DNA from: Saccoglossus kowalevskii
Taxonomy: Eukaryota; Hemichordata; Enteropneusta; Harrimaniidae
Direction of reading: 5' to 3'
DNA length: 10,305 bases
Assembly (NCBI RefSeq): GCF_000003605.2
Contig: NW_003124893.1
Location: 20,135-30,439, forward strand
The notes below the pieces were generated by a model, which had not been told where the DNA came from, did no database searches, and worked only from the letters and a program-made list of their open reading frames with translations. A program made the translations under genes and the position numbers. Of this stretch, positions 1 through 6,500 are shown piece by piece (positions within the stretch are counted from its first letter, which is position 1; each line of letters begins with the position of its first letter).

Positions 1-280
1 TGCATAATTAACCAATTTTAAGCTTTCACACTGATTTCTAAAGTACTAATTATTCCATTTTAATGAAACTTAGTACAAAGATGCTCTAGGACAATGTACA
101 AACCTAATTAGTTTGGGGTAAAAATCTGTTCATATTAATTCATATTAATTCATAATTTTTTGGTTCTAATCACATTTCAATTAAACTTGGTACATAGAGT
201 TTTTGTTACATTGCACAGACCTCATTAGTTTTACACTCAAATCTGTTCATGTTAATTTTCTGATTTGCATAATTAGTTTT
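1..280. repeat. Diverged tandem repeat, about 118-bp unit, two copies
   Basis: Two diverged copies follow each other at about 44-161 and 162-280. Shared landmarks in the same order are tcta/acta-at, aaactt(a/g)gtaca, acattg/acaatgtaca, gac/aacctaattagttt, aaatctgttcat and ttaatt. The copies lie in the intron downstream of exon L. They are non-coding on both strands and probably belong to a dispersed invertebrate repeat. No transposon ends are visible. Confidence 0.55.
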
Positions 281-411
281 CAGCTAAGTAATTTCAAATT
301 ATATTTAATGTGTCTCCAATACTCTCAGCACATGGGAGTTCTTTCTAAGCTTTCTTTGATTTTAAAGTGAGATCTGTGGTGTAATAATTAACTGCAATTA
401 TCAAGTTTTAC

Positions 412-557
412 CTATCTCCCAGTAAAATATGGCATTCTTGCTGACTTCCTGTCATGTCCACGCATAAATTATTCAGGCACATAGCGAATATTAAAACACA
501 CACCAAGATGGAAAAGAAAAACTTGAAGATGAAGTAAAGAGTATGCTGACCAATCAC
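412..557 (-). CDS. TMEM94: TMEM94 exon L, next membrane helix (last exon in window)
   Basis: This 146-bp exon has acceptor tttctag and donor AG|GTAAAA. It encodes residues 637-684, VIGQHTLYFIFKFFFSILVC and then VLIFAMCL, forming one long helix (about 642-664). A probably lumenal part with C668 and C678 follows and could form a disulfide (inference). It matches the TMEM94 segment after M6, although with lower sequence identity than the cytosolic blocks. It ends two bases into a codon. The next exon is not visible in 1-411 and must lie beyond the left edge. Confidence 0.9.
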
Positions 558-3500
558 CTAGAAAATAAATATTGAGATCAAGTACAAAGTCATGATGATA
601 AAAGCCGGACCACAGCTCATTTTTGAAATGGCTATAACCTAGTTATGTCATGGTACATGGAATCAAATACAGACAACTTTAAATATGTAAGAAATTGACT
701 ACAGTTCAAGTTACATATACACAGCAACATAAATTATAAACAAGCAGCCTATCGGCTGAGATAGCTCCGCTGTTAGCAATGCACATTTCAATTAAAGAAC
801 TGAAGACATCATTAGAAAATGAGCAATATGTATAATATCAAAGCAATCGGACTTACAGTTTTTAACAAGAAGTCGAAAATATCACTTTTTACCAAAAATG
901 ACAAAAATATTCACCAAAATTAGAGAATTGAAGATATCATCACAAAATGAACAAATCTGAGAAGGTCTACATGTAGTATCTATATATGTAATATCAAAGC
1001 AATTGAACTTTTGGTTTTTAACAAGTTGAAAATATCACTTTTCACCAAAAATGACAAAAATATTCACCCAAATTAGAGAATTTAAGATATCATCACAAAA
1101 TGAACAAATCTGAGAGAGGTCCACATGTAGTACCTATATATGTAATATCAAAGCAATCGGACTTACAGTGTTTAACAAGAAGTCGAAAATATCACTTTAT
1201 ACCAAAATTGACAAAAACATTCACCAAAATTAGAGAATTGAAGATATCAACATGAAATGAACAAACCTAAAAGGTACATATACACCAAGTATCAAAGCAT
1301 TCAGGCTTGTAGTTTTCAAGAAGAAGTCAAAAAAGTAAAACATTGACACGGACGACTCGTATGATAAGCTCCACTCGACAAAGTCGACAGCGGAGCTAAT
1401 AAATTACCCACTTTGCGACAGCCATGGTACAAATTTGTTGAATTATGGAACATAAATCGCTAACGCTTCACACTCTTGGTCTATAAGCCATAACCATTAC
1501 ATGACTATATACCCAACAACAATATCTACAGTACACACAAGTAACCACACGCTGACATATCTCCAGGTTCCGGACTCTGTGGATGATGTTCTTTTTTTTT
1601 TTTTTCTAATAACAATTTTGTGCCAGGCATCAGTCCCATATAAAGAATGCCACTGTCATCTTTCCAGACATTCTCCATGACTGACTGCTTGCATACTGAC
1701 CACACTGATAATTAATTTATAGATGAATAACTCACAGCATCATGCGTTCTAAAGTGTATAGAAAATACACTCATTCAACAATCATCAATTGTTACAGACC
1801 ACCAATACTCACTTGCATATCCCAGTGTTTTAAATTCTTGCTTGGAGCCAATCGCATAATTTTCCGGTCAGTTGGTGTTGCGAAGAATGTAATCGACACC
1901 AGTGGTACAATCACGCAAGACATCCATAAAACATGATTTCCTGTCAACGGCGGTGGTAGCAATAAAAAACATGCAACCAATTGTATAACGGAGATGGCTA
2001 TTTGGCAGTACATCAGAAAGATGAAACAGTTGATGATGGCGTGTGTGAAACTTCTAGCCTGCCGAAACAATGAAAAACACACATGCTGAAAGCTACCACG
2101 AATAGGCAATATGTTAATGAGTGAAATCCCAGATAGTAATTAACAAACATAAATTACTTTAGTGTCATATTGGAAGAAAACAATCCAGAACAAAAAACAT
2201 AGATGGTCTTCTACTATCAAATCAATATATAGATTCCAAATGGTGACAAAGCTGAATACAGAGGCATCTCTACACCACTCAATATTCAGACTCAGAATAA
2301 CTCGCTCAGAATTTTGGTTCTCCTGACCATTCACTTTAATTAACATTGCAATCCCACTTTGCAAATCTGTAAGTTTCCTAACTAATACTAGTATATACAC
2401 ACCACCATTTTGGATGGGTAATAAAAATAAACTGCAAAATATGAATTTACGGGGGCTATCTTGATTAAGGTAGATTGTTTGGCTAAAACACATTTTAAGA
2501 GTTTTCTTAAAATGAAATGAGTGAGAAGGTGAGCACAAGATATCTACTAATAATACCGGTATGCCAAGTTTTTTTATAGGTAAAACCAAAAACTGACATG
2601 ATGACACCAGTCTAAACTGAACACCAAAGGGAATGATATAATAAAACCTGTCTAAACTGAACACGAACTGGACTGATATAAAGAGAGACATCTTAACTAA
2701 ACACCAAAAGGAATGATATATTGAAACCTGTCTAAACTGAACACCAAAGAAACACATTTTATGTTTTTTTAGCTTGTTCTGGGAGTCTCATATTTGCAAA
2801 GAATGAGAAATATAAGCACATTACCTCCTTGATCATCTCAATAATGCTTATATTGTCTTCTCTATGGAAAGACAATGAGCATGGTAAACCAGCTAACATG
2901 TGACTGAGATCTAAAGGTAACAGGCCCTCGGTATTGTTAGTGGAACTGTTGCAATGCCTTAGGAACTCTTCATCACGATGTTGCTTGCACACCTGAGGGT
3001 AGAGGGGTTCAATACCAATGCTGTCAAGAAATCATTGCAGAGATGTCAATCAGAGAGATGTGTCCAGTAGTTTCAGAGAAATTCTAAATTATCATAGTAT
3101 GTGTGAAAAACCCAACCGACCCAACCAACCACTAAAAACTGGAAAACTATAAAATGAAAACCTCCATATGACAAATATCACTCGAAAACCTCAATTAACA
3201 GATTTCTGACTGTTACTTGTTAGGGTTGGGTAGCCACAATCTTGTAAGTAGCATCTTATTGACATTGAAAGCATGAGCACATAGTTCGTTCATGGAGAGC
3301 TTCTTTGCAAAGTTGAATGATATACATTTCTACATTTGACACTCCCAGACGAAACATGCTTTTTTCACTCTACACGCGTAAAAGTGATGATAGAACCGTT
3401 GTGGTGCTTTTATCATCTGACACACATTTATGTTCAAAGTTTTATGTTCTCTACCGTAAACTTATATATGCACCACAGCTATACTAGAACAATGGATTTA

Positions 3501-6500
3501 TTTATAAGTCAAGTCTTTTTGATATATTTGCTTTTTTTCTCTGTGCTTATATATTGTTTTTTTGTTTGTTTTTTAACGGGATGTACGAACATTCCACTCT
3601 ATATCCTGCAATAAAGATTTAATAATAATAATAATAATAATACCTGGGCAGAATGGTGATTTATTATATTTAACAATCACTGATGTTCACTGATGATTTG
3701 AGGGACATTCACTTGTAATTATTCAATTGTGGTACCGTATACATTGTGCGTCTAACCTTTTAAGCCGAACATGGCACTTGAATGTGTCACAGCAGGTAAA
3801 TATAAAGTATGATGTACACATAATGAGGAGACAATAGTGCATATCTGTGAATTTGAACTTGGCAATGCAGCACTCACCCAAGATCAGCTTGTAGGAATAT
3901 TGCAGTGTTATACACATTAACAGTACTACCAATACAACATACCACTTCACCATATTCTTGCATGACTGTAATCATTTCTTTAGTAGCTGTGGGGTAAAAA
4001 AAAAAAAGAATAAAACCATCAAGTATAAATTTATCAAAACTTACTAGATCAGATCTTTTGAAATGAATATATATCCAACAACTTACCATCAGGTGTAGAG
4101 TTTGTAAATAACGGTACCAATAACGGGACATTGTCAACATTTTCTATGTGTGGGCGGATATTCTCAATACCTCGAGGTAGTTTGGCCTGAAATCAATAAC
4201 ACTTAAGGTTTAACCTTTGAAAGCAGCAGACTGTGTCTTCTTGCAATATACGATAGCCTTGTACTAGTATGGAAATGAACAATTCATTTGACGCAATTCA
4301 TTTTACGTAAAATGAACAATTCCTATTATGCAGACATAGGACTTGTATTGAACATGTTCAGTGCAATGACAGTGTCTCCCGATGTAAGTGACTGCCCACC
4401 TACATGTATGGTGCAGTGTCTGTTAATGTGCAGTGTCTGTTAATTTGCAGTGATTGCCCACCTACGGTGCAGTGACTGCCGCCATGCTATACTGAGTACA
4501 TTTGCACAAAGTTATGCAAAATAAAACTGCTGCATTTATTATTAATTAATAATAAGTTTTTTTTTTTTTTTTTTCAATTGGAAAACTTACTGTGAAATAT
4601 AATACATCTGTCTTCCATATAAAAACTGTCAAAATGCTAATCAGTGTTTTTCACAAAAATAGTGCTTGCTTCAGTAAATTTTTTCCTATAATTTTAAAGA
4701 TTCATAGAAGATTCTTGCCGCTGATACTATGGAAAGTACTTTTATAGAACTCATATCAAATTTTTTCACAGAGTCATACGCTGAGAGAAATATTTAAAGT
4801 GATCGACTTACTCTATTAGTCATATCAAAAGCGCTATCCGTTAGATTGCTTAACAATCCATCGATCTCATACTCCTCACTAGCGATGGTACTGTACGTAC
4901 ATGTCTCTGACACATGTCGTAATCTCAACGACTCATCTGGATTGCAGCTACCAGTTTTTTGCATTCGTGAACTGTCCCTGAAGGATATATCTTTGGCAGG
5001 GTTGGCATCAGCCGTCATTGGTGTACTTTCTACGAACTCTTCAGAAGTACATATTGGTACATTCCCGCATGATCGGCTGTGAATGAGTGTTTTAACGGCG
5101 TCCTCGTGTTCCGACACATTATCAAGCGATTTAGTTGTCTGTAATTTCCTTCTTACACTGATAGGAGGTAGTAAAGTTTTGTTCATCTTTTCTTCGTCTT
5201 TCCACTTGACTTGAAGGTTCTCAACATCGACTAAAACATCCCCTTCTACATTTTTCTTCCTGATTAGTGATTGTTGAGATGTTTTTTTGTTGGTAGGGGT
5301 GGTGTAGCCGAGCTGTGTGGCCACATGGTTAGCGGGGGGCATTTCAGAACTACGCAGTGAAATATGACAGTTCCAACCAACTTCAAGTCCAACTTTCTCT
5401 GCAAAAACCTGAAACAAAATTTTTGAACTTTGAATGTGCAAGGACTGAACCTGAAACTTACTTATTTCTGCACAGACACAAACAAGTACAGTAAAACAGG
5501 GGCTAACTAAGATTGTTGTGCACAAACTGCCATTTTGGTATGAGGTCGATGAGTTTATCAGTTTTCGTACCGAAAAAAACAACAATTGAATGTTATGTGA
5601 AAACAGTTTTGAAATGTATCGATATGACCGAAAGTTGTTAATAAACATTTGCTTTTCTTCTGCATGTGTGTAAAAAAAAGACTGACAAGACTCAGAGAAC
5701 TGGGACACAGAGACTCATCAGTTTCCAGAGGAATTTTAGAGTGACCAACTATGGAAAGTAAATTGTTTTGCTATGATAGAATTCAATGTACTGTGGTGAT
5801 TTAGTCTATTACTGACATTGTAGAGAAAAAAACTAAGAAATAACCCACCTTGCTTTTCATTTCATTATCAGGGGAAAAATGTACAAATCTAATACAAGCA
5901 TTGTCAAGATTCTCAATAAGACTAACAATGTCTCGTTTGGCTTGGTACTGCATGGCAACCATCCCAATAAAAATCTGACCACACTGAGCTCTGTAATGGA
6001 AATAAAACTTATAATAGAGCAAAACCAATCGATAATACAATAACACGACTAAATGGTAGGGTTCACTCTTTGTAATATCATCCTTTCTATCAAACTCAGA
6101 ATACAATGAAAAAGTTTGTGTTTTCCCTAAGCACAGACTGGCAGTCATTTACATTACCATTGTGCGGTCGTTTTAGATGTGCACCTCCAACCTAATATGG
6201 TCATTTGTTATGGTAACAGATTTGATACAGCAGTGTATATGTGCATCACTTTTCAAGTGAAATCATTACTACACATGTTTAAATTTTAAAGTGGCATTAT
6301 GTTAGCTTACTCCTACACTTTCTAATACATCTCATTGTCCGAATCGCAGGGTTTCATGAACTCTGCGTAAACTATACTTTTCACAATGGAGTGTATAGTA
6401 GTGATGTGATGGTTGAATAAAATGATCTTGGCTGGTGATGATGAATACATTCAAACAATGTTCCACACATGATATACACTAGTACCTACCTAAACACACC

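Noticed and set aside
762-1398. CRISPR-like array, because of repeated units.
   Set aside because: The units are about 155 bp and repeat throughout, with no unique spacers, and the setting is a eukaryotic intron.
2140-2757. 205-codon open frame on the minus strand.
   Set aside because: It runs through the 40-bp tandem array and low-complexity intron sequence, has no family resemblance, and lies between two well-supported exons of TMEM94.
3336-3614. 92-codon open frame on the plus strand with hydrophobic stretches.
   Set aside because: The hydrophobicity comes from T-rich DNA before a polyA signal. There is no recognisable domain, and it looks like an untranslated 3' tail.
4846-5082. 78-codon plus-strand open frame.
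   Set aside because: It is the antisense shadow of exon G, which has strong family support and good splice sites.
5409-5708. Upstream extension of the exon G frame to a Met at 5708.
   Set aside because: The tttcag acceptor and the exact phase-0 join of exon F to VFAEKVGLE show this part to be intron.
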